Assembly (NCBI GenBank): GCA_949987565.1
Contig: OX465109.1
Span: forward strand, 20,914,799 to 20,978,798
Source: Luidia sarsii
Lineage: Eukaryota; Echinodermata; Asteroidea; Paxillosida; Luidiidae
Direction: 5' to 3'
Length of the DNA: 64,000 bases
A program made the translations under genes and the position numbers. The stretch's first letter is position 1. The number at the start of each line of letters is the position of its first letter. The notes under the pieces are model-generated. The model did not search any database, was not told the origin of the DNA, and was given only the letters and a program-made list of their open reading frames with translations. Shown piece by piece: positions 49,737-62,982 of the stretch.

Positions 49737-50702
49737 CTTGCTTGACTTGTTTCTACTCGGTCTCTTTCTGCCCTCGACCATTAAAAGTACATGAACACAC
49801 ACACACTTCCTCAGTCATAAAGGTTAGTTTCCTTTGCGTGATGATAAAATAATTTAAACATGTGCGCTTTCAGTCATTTTAACAATGTTCGACGGCTTAT
49901 TCCAGATTCATTTTTGTTTCGACCTACTCTATGGCGTTACTTCAGAACTACTTACGCAAAAGCAAACTTAAGTAAGTCGCCCCATATTCACACCACGCTA
50001 CCATGCAAATGGCTATACAGGTGGAAATCTAAACAAATCGCCCCATATTCACCAGACGCTGTGACGCGTATCGTTGCGTATCTTAAGACCGAACAGGTCT
50101 GAGAGGATGACCACCTAACTTTTGAGTATCTAGCGAGACCTGTTCACTTGAATAGACACGCACGGTGCACTTGTAGAATCATTTTACTCTTGTCCTTGCG
50201 TATCTTTTGACCGCACAGGTCTGAGAGGATGACCAGCTAACCTTTGAATATTCAGCGAGACCCGTTGACTAGGATAGAGACGGACTGTTCTCTTGAAGAA
50301 TAATTTTACCTTCGTCCTTGCGTATCTTTTGACCGAACAGGTCTGAGAGGATGACCACCTAACTTTGAATATTCAGTGAGACCCTTTCACCTTTGACTAG
50401 AATACAGGCGGGCGGTGATCTTGCACAATCTTTTCACCCCTGTCTTCGCGTATCTTGAAACCGAACAGATCTGACTGAATGGCCAATCCCACCTATAACA
50501 TACAGGTGGACCATGAACCTGTAGAATCATTTCATCTTCTCGGTGCAGGATACATAGCGCAATGGTTGTCCCTACACGTTTAACATTACTTCACAAATAC
50601 ATCACTTGACTTGCAAAGTGTACATTATCTTTCCGCTACTCTCCGCAGACTGTTCTATGCTCTTCTCAACAAAGACGAGCTCCCTCCTTATTGAAGAGGT
50701 TA
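49737..50702. repeat. Spacer copy 7 (long type)
   Basis: This matches copy 6 at offset 4532, with the extra subrepeat at 50198-50319. Its right flank has tatcttaggaatcc instead of tatcctaggaatcc, a change shared with copy 8. Confidence 0.9.
50198..50319 (+). repeat. Extra 122-bp subrepeat in spacer 7
   Basis: Same diverged subrepeat as at 45666-45787. Confidence 0.8.
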
Positions 50703-53700
50703 TCTTAGGAATCCTAGGGATACTTCCAAGCCAAGTTTCAAGAATCAAAACCTAAAATGTAATACGATATGAACACGCAAGGAATATATCTCTGCCCATC
50801 ACCTCCAAAATCTGCAAATCAACGTCCGCTCGTATGAATACACAGTTGACACTCAGACGGATGAAGGGTCGTTGCCTTTCCGTGGAAAACCATCAAAAGA
50901 AATGTTCTCCAAACTCAGTAACTTTAACACTTGTCGTTAGAGGAATCCTAGACCTCTTCCTAGGGCAAATTTGAATCTCGTCAGCATCATATTTAATAAA
51001 ATATTAATTTGCAAACCCTATATTCCTACTCAGTTACTCTCTGCCGTCGACCATAATGCCAGCGACTGGACAATGGCAGCTCAGAGAAACAGGTAGGGTC
51101 GCTCCCTTCTCCTGAAAATGTTTGAATAGAAATTGACAGCGAATAGAGATGATTTGACTCAGGCCATTCGAGGAATCCTAGGGCTACTTTCAAGCCAATT
51201 TTCAAGGATGAAAACCTAAAATGTAATACGATATGAACACGCAAGGAATATATCTCTGCCCATCACCTGCAAAATCTGCGAATCAACGTCCGCTCGTATG
51301 AATACACAGTTGACACTCAGACGGATGAAGGGTCGTTGCCTTTCCGTGGAAAACCATCAAAAGAAATGTTCTCCAAACTCAGTAACTTGAACACTTGTCG
51401 TTAGAGGAACCCTAGACCTCTTCCTAGGGCAAATTTGAATCTCGTCAGCATCATATTTAATGAAATATTAATTTGCAAACCCTATATTCCTACTCAGTTA
51501 CTCTCTGCCGTCGACCATAATGTCAGCGACTGGACAATGGCAGCTCAGAGAAACAGGTAGGGTCGCTCCCTTCTCCTGAAAATGTTTGAATAGAAATTGA
51601 CTCCGAATTCAGATGTTTTGACTCAGGCCATTCGAGGAATTGTAGGGCTACTTTCAAGACAATTTTCAAGGATGAAAACCTAAAATGTAATACGATATGA
51701 ACACGCAAGGAATATATCTCTGCCCATCACCTGCAAAATCTGCGAATCAACGTCCGCTCGTATGAATACACAGTTGACACTCAGACGGATGAAGGGTCGT
51801 TGCCTTTCCGTGGAAAACCATCAAAAGAAATGTTCTCCACACTCAGTAACTTGAACACTTGTCGTTAGAGGAACCCTAGGCCTCTTCCTAGGGCAAATTT
51901 GAATCTTGTCAGCATCATATTTAATGAAATATTAATTTGCAAACCCTATATTCCTACTCAGTTACTCTCTGCCGTCGACCATAAAGCCAGCGACTGGACA
52001 ATGGCAGCTCAGAGAAACAGGTAGGGTCGCTCCCTTCTCCTGAAAATGTTTGAATAGAAATTGACCCCGAATTCAGATGTTTTGACTCAGGGCATTCGAG
52101 GAATCCTAGGGCTACTTTCAAGCCAATTTTCAAGGATGAAAACCTAAAATGTAATACGATATGAACACGTAAGGAATATATCTCTGCCCATCACCTGCAA
52201 AATCTGCGAATCAACGTCCGCTCGTATGAATACACAGTTGACACTCAGACGGATGAAGGGTCGTTGCCTTTCCGTGGAAAACCATCAAAAGAAATGTTCT
52301 CCAAACTCAGTAACTTGAACACTTGTCGTTAGAGGAACCCTAGACCTCTTCCTAGGGCAAATTTGAATCTCGTCAGCATCATATTTAATGAAATATTAAT
52401 TTGCAAACCCTATATTCCTACTCAGTTACTCTCTGCCGTCGACCATAATGCCAGCGACTGGACAATGGCAGCTCAGAGAAACAGGTAGGGTCGCTCCCTT
52501 CTCCTGAAAATGTTTGAATAGAAATTGACTCCGAATTCAGATGATTTGACTCAGGCCATTCGAGGAATCGTAGGGCTACTTTCAAGACAATTTTCAAGGA
52601 TGAAAACCTAAAATGTAATACGATATGAACACGCAAGGAATATATCTCTGCCCATCACCTGCAAAATCTGCGAATCAACGTCCCCTCGTATGAACACACA
52701 GTTGACACTCAGACGGATGAAGGGTCGTTGCCTTTCCGTGGAAAACCATCAAAAGAAATGTTCTCCAAACTCAGTAACTTTAACACTTGTCGTTAGAGGA
52801 ATCCTAGACCTCTTCCTAGGGCAAATTTGAATCTCGTCAGCATCATATTTAATAAAATATTAATTTGCAAACCCTATATTCCTACTCAGTTACTCTCTGC
52901 CGTCGACCATAATGCCAGCGACTGGACAATGGCAGCTCAGAGAAACAGGTAGGGTCGCTCCCTTCTCCTGAAAATGTTTGAATAGAAATTGACACCGAAT
53001 AGAGATGATTTGACTCAGGCCATTCGAGGAATCCTAGGGCTACTTTCAAGCCAATTTTCAAGGATGAAAACCTTAAATGTAATACGAAATGAACACGCAA
53101 GGAATATATCACTGCCCATCACCTGCAAAATCTGCGAATCAACGTCCGCTCGTATGAATACACAGTTGACACTCAGACGGATGAAGGGTCGTTGCCTTTC
53201 CGTGGAAAACCATCAAAAGAAATGTTCTCCAAACTCAGTAACTTGAACACTTGTCGTTAGAGGAACCCTAGACCTCTTCCTAGGGCAAATTTGAATCTCG
53301 TCAGCATCATATTTAATGAAATATTAATTTGCAAACCCTATATTCCTACTCAGTTACTCTCTGCCGTCGACCATAATGCCAGCGACTGGACAATGGCAGC
53401 TCAGAGAAACAGGTAGGGTCGCTCCCTTCTCCTGAAAATGTTTGAATAGAAATTGACTCCGAATTCAGATGTTTTGACTCAGGCCATTCGAGGAATTGTA
53501 GGGCTACTTTCAAGCCAAGTTTCAAGAATCAAAACCTAAAATGTAAAACGATATGAACACGCAAGGAATATATCTCTGCCCATCACCTGCAAAATCTGCG
53601 AATCAACGTCCGCTGGTATGAATGCACAGTTGACACTCAGACAGATGAAGGGTCGTTGCCTTTCCGTGGAAAACCATCAAAAGAAATGTTCTCCAAACTC

Positions 53701-54732
53701 AGTAACTTTAACACTTGTCGTTAGAGGAATCCTAGACCTCTTCCTAGGGCAAATTTGAATCTTGTCAGCATCATATTTAATAAAATATTAATTTGCAAAC
53801 CCTATATTCCTACTCAGTTACCCTCTGCCGTCGACCATAATGCCAGCGACTGGAAAATGGCAGCTCAGAGAAACAGGTAGGGTCGCTCCCTTCTCCTGAA
53901 AATGTTTGAATAGAAATTGACACCGAATTCAGATGATTTGACTCAGGCCATTCGAGGAATCCTAGGGTTACTTTCAAGCCAATTTTCAAGGATGAAAACC
54001 TAAAATGTAATACGATATGAACACGCAAGGAATATATCTCTGCCCATCACCTGCAAAATCTGCGAATCAACGTCCGCTCGTATGAATACACAGTTGACAC
54101 TCAGACGGATGAAGGGTCGTTGCCTTTCCGTGGAAAACCATCAAAAGAAATGTTCTCCAAACTCAGTAACTTTAACACTTGTCGTTAGAGGAACCCTAGA
54201 CCTCTTCCTAGGGCAAATTTGAATCTCGTCAGCATCATATTTAATGAAATATTAATTTGCAAACCCTATATTCCTACTCAGTTACTCTCTGCCGTCGACC
54301 ATAATGCCAGCGACTGGACAATGGCAGCTCAGAGAAACAGGTAGGGTCGCTCCCTTCTCCTGAAAATGTTTGAATAGAAATTGACTCCGAATTTAGATGT
54401 TTTGACTCAGGCCATTCGAGGAATCGTAGGGCTACTTTCAAGACAATTTTCAAGAATCAAAACCTAAAATGTAATACGATATGAACACGCAAGGAATATA
54501 TCTCTGCCCATCAGATCAAATATCTGCGAATCAACGTCCGCTCGTATGAATACACAGTTGACACTCAGACAGATGAAGGGTCGTTGCCTTTCCGTGGAAA
54601 ACCATCAGAAGAAATGTTCTCCAAACTCAGTAACTTTAACACCTGTCGTTACAGGAACCCTAGACCTCTTCCTAGGGCAAATTTGAATATTCGCCAGCAT
54701 CATATTTAATGAAATATTAATTTGCAAACCCT
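50703..54732 (+). repeat. Monomer array H (8 registers)
   Basis: The register starts are 51026, 51490, 51954, 52418, 52882, 53346, 53810 and 54274. Subtypes on the left (gacagcgaatagagatg, aatgtcagcg, ataaagccagcg, acttgaacacttg) recur in array I. Subtypes on the right recur in array G. No gene is visible. Confidence 0.92.
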
Positions 54733-55698
54733 CTTGCTTGACTTGTTTCTACTCGGTCTCTTTCTGCCCTCGACCATTAAAAGTACATGAACACACACAC
54801 ACTTCCTCAGTCATAAAGGTTAGTTTCCTTTGCGTGATGATAAAATAATTTAAACATGTGCGCTTTCAGTCATTTTAACAATGTTCGACGGCTTATTCCA
54901 GATTCATTTTTGTTTCGACCTACTCTATGGCGTTACTTCAGAACTACTTACGCAAAAGCAAACTTAAGTAAGTCGCCCCATATTCACACCACGCTACCAT
55001 GCAAATGGCTATACAGGTGGAAATCTAAACAAATCGCCCCATATTCACCAGACGCTGTGACGCGTATCGTTGCGTATCTTAAGACCGAACAGGTCTGAGA
55101 GGATGACCACCTAACTTTTGAGTATCTAGCGAGACCTGTTCACTTGAATAGACACGCACGGTGCACTTGTAGAATCATTTTACTCTTGTCCTTGCGTATC
55201 TTTTGACCGCACAGGTCTGAGAGGATGACCAGCTAACCTTTGAATATTCAGCGAGACCCGTTGACTAGGATAGAGACGGACTGTTCTCTTGAAGAATAAT
55301 TTTACCTTCGTCCTTGCGTATCTTTTGACCGAACAGGTCTGAGAGGATGACCACCTAACTTTGAATATTCAGTGAGACCCTTTCACCTTTGACTAGAATA
55401 CAGGCGGGCGGTGATCTTGCACAATCTTTTCACCCCTGTCTTCGCGTATCTTGAAACCGAACAGATCTGACTGAATGGCCAATCCCACCTATAACATACA
55501 GGTGGACCATGAACCTGTAGAATCATTTCATCTTCTCGGTGCAGGATACATAGCGCAATGGTTGTCCCTACACGTTTAACATTACTTCACAAATACATCA
55601 CTTGACTTGCAAAGTGTACATTATCTTTCCGCTACTCTCCGCAGACTGTTCTATGCTCTTCTCAACAAAGACGAGCTCCCTCCTTATTGAAGAGGTTA
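54733..55698. repeat. Spacer copy 8 (long type)
   Basis: This matches copies 6 and 7, with the extra subrepeat at 55194-55315. It is the last spacer in the window. Confidence 0.9.
55194..55315 (+). repeat. Extra 122-bp subrepeat in spacer 8
   Basis: Same diverged subrepeat as in spacers 6 and 7. Confidence 0.8.
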
Positions 55699-58341
55699 TC
55701 TTAGGAATCCTAGGGATACTTCCAAGCCAAGTTTCAAGAATCAAAACCTAAAATGTAATACGATATGAACACGCAAGGAATATATCTCTGCCCATCACCT
55801 CCAAAATCTGCAAATCAACGTCCGCTCGTATGAATACACAGTTGACACTCAGACGGATGAAGGGTCGTTGCCTTTCCGTGGAAAACCATCAAAAGAAATG
55901 TTCTCCAAACTCAGTAACTTTAACACTTGTCGTTAGAGGAATCCTAGACCTCTTCCTAGGGCAAATTTGAATCTCGTCAGCATCATATTTAATAAAATAT
56001 TAATTTGCAAACCCTATATTCCTACTCAGTTACTCTCTGCCGTCGACCATAATGCCAGCGACTGGACAATGGCAGCTCAGAGAAACAGGTAGGGTCGCTC
56101 CCTTCTCCTGAAAATGTTTGAATAGAAATTGACAGCGAATAGAGATGATTTGACTCAGGCCATTCGAGGAATCCTAGGGCTACTTTCAAGCCAATTTTCA
56201 AGGATGAAAACCTAAAATGTAATACGATATGAACACGCAAGGAATATATCTCTGCCCATCACCTGCAAAATCTGCGAATCAACGTCCGCTCGTATGAATA
56301 CACAGTTGACACTCAGACGGATGAAGGGTCGTTGCCTTTCCGTGGAAAACCATCAAAAGAAATGTTCTCCAAACTCAGTAACTTGAACACTTGTCGTTAG
56401 AGGAACCCTAGACCTCTTCCTAGGGCAAATTTGAATCTCGTCAGCATCATATTTAATGAAATATTAATTTGCAAACCCTATATTCCTACTCAGTTACTCT
56501 CTGCCGTCGACCATAATGTCAGCGACTGGACAATGGCAGCTCAGAGAAACAGGTAGGGTCGCTCCCTTCTCCTGAAAATGTTTGAATGGAAATTGACTCC
56601 GAATTCAGATGTTTTGACTCAGGCCATTCGAGGAATTGTAGGGCTACTTTCAAGACAATTTTCAAGGATGAAAACCTAAAATGTAATACGATATGAACAC
56701 GCAAGGAATATATCTCTGCCCATCACCTGCAAAATCTGCGAATCAACGTCCGCTCGTATGAATACACAGTTGACACTCAGACGGATGAAGGGTCGTTGCC
56801 TTTCCGTGGAAAACCATCAAAAGAAATGTTCTCCACACTCAGTAACTTGAACACTTGTCGTTAGAGGAACCCTAGGCCTCTTCCTAGGGCAAATTTGAAT
56901 CTTGTCAGCATCATATTTAATGAAATATTAATTTGCAAACCCTATATTCCTACTCAGTTACTCTCTGCCGTCGACCATAAAGCCAGCGACTGGACAATGG
57001 CAGCTCAGAGAAACAGGTAGGGTCGCTCCCTTCTCCTGAAAATGTTTGAATAGAAATTGACCCCGAATTCAGATGTTTTGACTCAGGGCATTCGAGGAAT
57101 CCTAGGGCTACTTTCAAGCCAATTTTCAAGGATGAAAACCTAAAATGTAATACGATATGAACACGTAAGGAATATATCTCTGCCCATCACCTGCAAAATC
57201 TGCGAATCAACGTCCGCTCGTATGAATACACAGTTGACACTCAGACGGATGAAGGGTCGTTGCCTTTCCGTGGAAAACCATCAAAAGAAATGTTCTCCAA
57301 ACTCAGTAACTTGAACACTTGTCGTTAGAGGAACCCTAGACCTCTTCCTAGGGCAAATTTGAATCTCGTCAGCATCATATTTAATGAAATATTAATTTGC
57401 AAACCCTATATTCCTACTCAGTTACTCTCTGCCGTCGACCATAATGCCAGCGACTGGACAATGGCAGCTCAGAGAAACAGGTAGGGTCGCTCCCTTCTCC
57501 TGAAAATGTTTGAATAGAAATTGACTCCGAATTCAGATGTTTTGACTCAGGCCATTCGAGGAATCGTAGGGCTACTTTCAAGACAATTTTCAAGGATGAA
57601 AACCTAAAATGTAATACGATATGAACACGCAAGGAATATATCTCTGCCCATCACCTGCAAAATCTGCGAATCAACGTCCCCTCGTATGAACACACAGTTG
57701 ACACTCAGACGGATGAAGGGTCGTTGCCTTTCCGTGGAAAACCATCAAAAGAAATGTTCTCCAAACTCAGTAACTTTAACACTTGTCGTTAGAGGAATCC
57801 TAGACCTCTTCCTAGGGCAAATTTGAATCTCGTCAGCATCATATTTAATAAAATATTAATTTGCAAACCCTATATTCCTACTCAGTTACTCTCTGCCGTC
57901 GACCATAATGCCAGCGACTGGACAATGGCAGCTCAGAGAAACAGGTAGGGTCGCTCCCTTCTCCTGAAAATGTTTGAATAGAAATTGACACCGAATAGAG
58001 ATGATTTGACTCAGGCCATTCGAGGAATCCTAGGGCTACTTTCAAGCCAATTTTCAAGGATGAAAACCTTAAATGTAATACGAAATGAACACGCAAGGAA
58101 TATATCACTGCCCATCACCTGCAAAATCTGCGAATCAACGTCCGCTCGTATGAATACACAGTTGACACTCAGACGGATGAAGGGTCGTTGCCTTTCCGTG
58201 GAAAACCATCAAAAGAAATGTTCTCCAAACTCAGTAACTTGAACACTTGTCGTTAGAGGAACCCTAGACCTCTTCCTAGGGCAAATTTGAATCTCGTCAG
58301 CATCATATTTAATGAAATATTAATTTGCAAACCCTATATTC

Positions 58342-61300
58342 CTACTCAGTTACTCTCTGCCGTCGACCATAATGCCAGCGACTGGACAATGGCAGCTCAG
58401 AGAAACAGGTAGGGTCGCTCCCTTCTCCTGAAAATGTTTGAATAGAAATTGACTCCGAATTCAGATGTTTTGACTCAGGCCATTCGAGGAATTGTAGGGC
58501 TACTTTCAAGACAATTTTCAAGGATGAAACCCTAAAATGTAATACGATATGAACACGCAAGGAATATATCTCTGCCCATCACCTGCAAAATCTGCGAATC
58601 AACGTCCGCTCGTATGAATACACAGTTGACACTCAGACGGATGAAGGGTCGTTGCCTTTCCGTGGAAAACCATCAAAAGAAATGTTCTCCACACTCAGTA
58701 ACTTTAACACTTGTCGTTAGAGGAACCCTAGGCCTCTTCCTAGGGCAAATTTGAATCTTGTCAGCATCATATTTAATGAAATATTAATTTGCAAACCCTA
58801 TCTTCCTACTCAGTTACTCTCTGCCGTCGACCATAAAGCCAGCGACTGGACAATGGCAGCTCAGAGAAACAGGTAGGGTCGCTCCCTTCTCCTGAAAATG
58901 TTTGAATAGAAATTGACCCCGAATTCAGATGTTTTGACTCAGTGCATTCGAGGAATCCTAGGGCTACTTTCAAGCCAATTTTCAAGGATGAAAACCTAAA
59001 ATGTAATACGATATGAACACGCAAGGAATATATCTCTGCCCATCACCTGCAAAATCTGCGAATCAACGTCCGCTCGTATGAATACACAGTTGACACTCAG
59101 ACGGATGAAGGGTCGTTGCCTTTCCGTGGAAAACCATCAAAAGAAATGTTCTCCAAACTCAGTAACTTGAACACTTGTCGTTAGAGGAACCCTAGACCTC
59201 TTCCTAGGGCAAATTTGAATCTCGTCAGCATCATATTTAATGAAATATTAATTTGCAAACCCTATATTCCTACTCAGTTACTCTCTGCCGTCGACCATAA
59301 TGCCAGCGACTGGACAATGGCAGCTCAGAGAAACAGGTAGGGTCGCTCCCTTCTCCTGAAAATGTTTGAATAGAAATTGACTCCGAATTCAGATGTTTTG
59401 ACTCAGGCCATTCGAGGAATTGTAGGGCTACTTTCAAGACAATTTTCAAGGATGAAACCCTAAAATGTAATACGATATGAACACGCAAGGAATATATCTC
59501 TGCCCATCACCTGCAAAATCTGCGAATCAACGTCCGCTCGTATGAATACACAGTTGACACTCAGACGGATGAGGGGTCGTTGCCTTTCCGTGGAAAACCA
59601 TCAAAAGAAATGTTCTCCAAACTTAGTAACTTTAACACTTGTCGTTAGAGGAACCCTAGACCTCTTCCTAGGGCAAATTTGAATCTCGTCAGCATCATAT
59701 TTAATAAAATATTAATTTGCAAACCCTATATTCCTACTCAGTTACTCTCTGCCGTCGACCATAATGCCAGCGACTGGACAATGGCAGCTCAGAGAAACAG
59801 GTAGGGTCGCTCCCTTCTCCTGAAAATGTTTGAATAGAAATTGACACCGAATAGAGATGATTTGACTCAGGCCATTCGAGGAATCCTAGGGCTACTTTCA
59901 AGCCAATTTTCAAGGATGAAAACCTAAAATGTAATCCGATATGAACACGCAAGGAATATATCACTGCCCATCACCTGCAAAATCTGCGAATCAACGTCCG
60001 CTCGTATGAATACACAGTTGACACTCAGACGGATGAAGGGTCGTTGCCTTTCCGTGGAAAACCATCAAAAGAAATGTTCTCCAAACTCAGTAACTTGAAC
60101 ACTTGTCGTTAGAGGAACCCTAGACCTCTTCCTAGGGCAAATTTGAATCTCGTCAGCATCATATTTAATGAAATATTAATTTGCAAACCCTATATTCCTA
60201 CTCAGTTACTCTCTGCCGTCGACCATAATGCCAGCGACTGGACAATGGCAGCTCAGAGAAACAGGTAGGGTCGCTCCCTTCTCCTGAAAATGTTTGAATA
60301 GAAATTGACACCGAATAGAGATGATTTGACTCAGGCCATTCGAGGAATCCTAGGGCTACTTTCACGCCAATTTTCAAGGATGAAAACCTAAAATGTAATA
60401 CGATATGAACACGCAAGGAATATATCTCTGCCCATCACCTGCAAAATCTGCGAATCAACGTCCGCTCGTATGAATACACAGTTGACACTCAGACGGATGA
60501 AGGGTCGTTGCCTTTCCGTGGAAAACCATCAAAAGAAATGTTCTCCAAACTCAGTAACTTGAACACTTGTCGTTAGAGGAACCCTAGACCTCTTCCTAGG
60601 GCAAATTTGAATCTTGTCAGCATCATATTTAATGAAATATTAATTTGCAAACCCTATCTTCCTACTCGGTTACTCTCTGCCGTCGACCATAAAGCCAGCG
60701 ACTGGACAATGGCAGCTCAGAGAAACAGGTAGGGTCGCTCCCTTCTCCTGAAAATGTTTGAATAGAAATTGACTCCGAATTCACATGTTTTGACTCAGGC
60801 CATTCGAGGAATTGTAGGGCTACTTTCAAGACAATTTTCAAGGATGAAACCCTAAAATGTAATACGATATGAACACGCAAGGAATATATCTCTGCCCATC
60901 ACCTGCAAAATCTGCGAATCAACGTCCGCTCGTATGAATACACAGTTGACACTCAGACGGATGAAGGGTCGTTGCCTTTCCGTGGAAAACCATCAAAAGA
61001 AATGTTCTCCACACTCAGTAACTTTAACACTTGTCGTTAGAGGAACCCTAGGCCTCTTCCTAGGGCAAATTTGAGTCTTGTCAGCATCATATTTAATGAA
61101 ATATTAATTTGCAAACCCTATCTTCCTACTCAGTTACTCTCTGCCGTCGACCATAAAGCCAGCGACTGGACAATGGCAGCTCAGAGAAACAGGTAGGGTC
61201 GCTCCCTTCTCCTGAAAATGTTTGAATAGAAATTGACCCCGAATTCAGATGTTTTGACTCAGGGCATTCGAGGAATCCTAGGGCTACTTTCAAGCCAATT

Positions 61301-62982
61301 TTCAAGGATAAAAAACCTAAAATGTAATACGATATGAACACGCAAGGAATATATCTTTGCCCATCACCTGCAAAATCTGCGAATCAACGTCCGCTCGTAT
61401 GAATACACAGTTGACACTCAGACGGATGAAGGGTCGTTGCCTTTCCGTGGAAAACCATCAAAAGAAATGTTCTCCAAACTCAGTAACTTGAACACTTGTC
61501 GTTAGAGGAACCCTAGACCTCTTCCTAGGGCAAATTTGAATCTCGTCAGCATCATATTTAATGAAATATTAATTTGCAAACCCTATATTCCTACTCAGTT
61601 ACTCTCTGCCGTCGACCATAATGCCAGCGACTGGACAATGGCAGCTCAGAGAAACAGGTAGGGTCGCTCCCTTCTCCTGAAAATGTTTGAATAGAAATTG
61701 ACTCCGAATTCAGATGTTTTGACTCAGGCCATTCGAGGAATTGTAGGGCTACTTTCAAGACAATTTTCAAGGATGAAACCCTAAAATGTAATACGATATG
61801 AACACGCAAGGAATATATCTCTGCCCATCACCTGCAAAATCTGCGAATCAACGTCCGCTCGTATGACTACACAGTTGACACTCAGACGGATGAAGGGTCG
61901 TTGCCTTTCCGTGGAAAACCATCAAAAGAAATGTTCTCCAAACTCAGTAACTTTAACACTTGTCGTTAGAGGAACCCTAGACCTCTTCCTAGGGCAAATT
62001 TGAATCTCGTCAGCATCATATTTAATAAAATATTAATTTGCAAACCCTATATTCCTACTCAGTTACTCTCTGCCGTCGACCATAATGCCAGCGACTGGAC
62101 AATGGCAGCTCAGAGAAACAGGTAGGGTCGCTCCCTTCTCCTGAAAATGTTTGAATAGAAATTGACACCGAATAGAGATGATTTGACTCAGGCCATTCGA
62201 GGAATCCTAGGGCTACTTTCAAGCCAATTTTCAAGGATGAAAACCTAAAATGTAATCCGATATGAACACGCAAGGAATATATCACTGCCCATCACCTGCA
62301 AAATCTGCGAATCAACGTCCGCTCGTATGAATACACAGTTGACACTCAGACGGATGAAGGGTCGTTGCCTTTCCGTGGAAAACCATCAAAAGAAATGTTC
62401 TCCAAACTCAGTAACTTGAACACTTGTCGTTAGAGGAACCCTAGACCTCTTCCTAGGGCAAATTTGAATCTCGTCAGCATCATATTTAATGAAATATTAA
62501 TTTGCAAACCCTATATTCCTACTCAGTTACTCTCTGCCGTCGACCATAATGCCAGCGACTGGACAATGGCAGCTCAGAGAAACAGGTAGGGTCGCTCCCT
62601 TCTCCTGAAAATGTTTGAATAGAAATTGACACCGAATAGAGATGATTTGACTCAGGCCATTCGAGGAATCCTAGGGCTACTTTCACGCCAATTTTCAAGG
62701 ATGAAAACCTAAAATGTAATACGATATGAACACGCAAGGAATATATCTCTGCCCATCACCTGCAAAATCTGCGAATCAACGTCCGCTCGTATGAATACAC
62801 AGTTGACACTCAGACGGATGAAGGGTCGTTGCCTTTCCGTGGAAAACCATCAAAAGAAATGTTCTCCAAACTCAGTAACTTGAACACTTGTCGTTAGAGG
62901 AACCCTAGACCTCTTCCTAGGGCAAATTTGAATCTTGTCAGCATCATATTTAATGAAATATTAATTTGCAAACCCTATCTTC
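58342..62982 (+). repeat. Tandem five-monomer duplication in array I
   Basis: 58342-60661 and 60662-62982 carry the same subtype order: gaaaccc with gaattgtaggg; ataaagccagcg; gaaaccc with gaattgtaggg; gacaccgaatagagatg with taatccgat; and gacaccgaatagagatg with ttcacgcc. Lengths are 2320 and 2321 bp. The second copy contains the 1-bp insertion near 61310. The subtypes differ from the array F pentamers, so this is a separate event with the same period. Confidence 0.85.
61305..61318. other. 1-bp insertion shifting the 464-bp register
   Basis: Where other monomers have ggatgaaaacc, this one has ggataaaaaacc, a G to A change plus one added A in the run. All following registers are displaced by one base (61126 to 61591 is 465). 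It is the only spacing change I found in about 117 monomers outside the spacer-proximal ones. Confidence 0.8.

Larger units (their letters stand above)
46071..50602. repeat. Higher-order unit 7, 4532 bp
   Basis: There are seven registers (46494 to 49278). The first monomers resemble unit 1 types. A block at about 47435-48340 carries the same markers as 28749-29654 (offset 18686), including cccctcgtatgaacaca, aataaaatatt and attattttgc. The unit ends in a long-type spacer. Confidence 0.92.
50603..55598. repeat. Higher-order unit 8, 4996 bp, chimeric
   Basis: There are eight registers (51026 to 54274). The left part, 50603 to 53514, is nearly identical to 55599-58510 downstream. The right part, from about 53499 through the spacer, matches unit 7 (48503 onward). 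Both relations have an offset of 4996. The junction lies in the shared 16 bp at 53499-53514. Confidence 0.92.
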
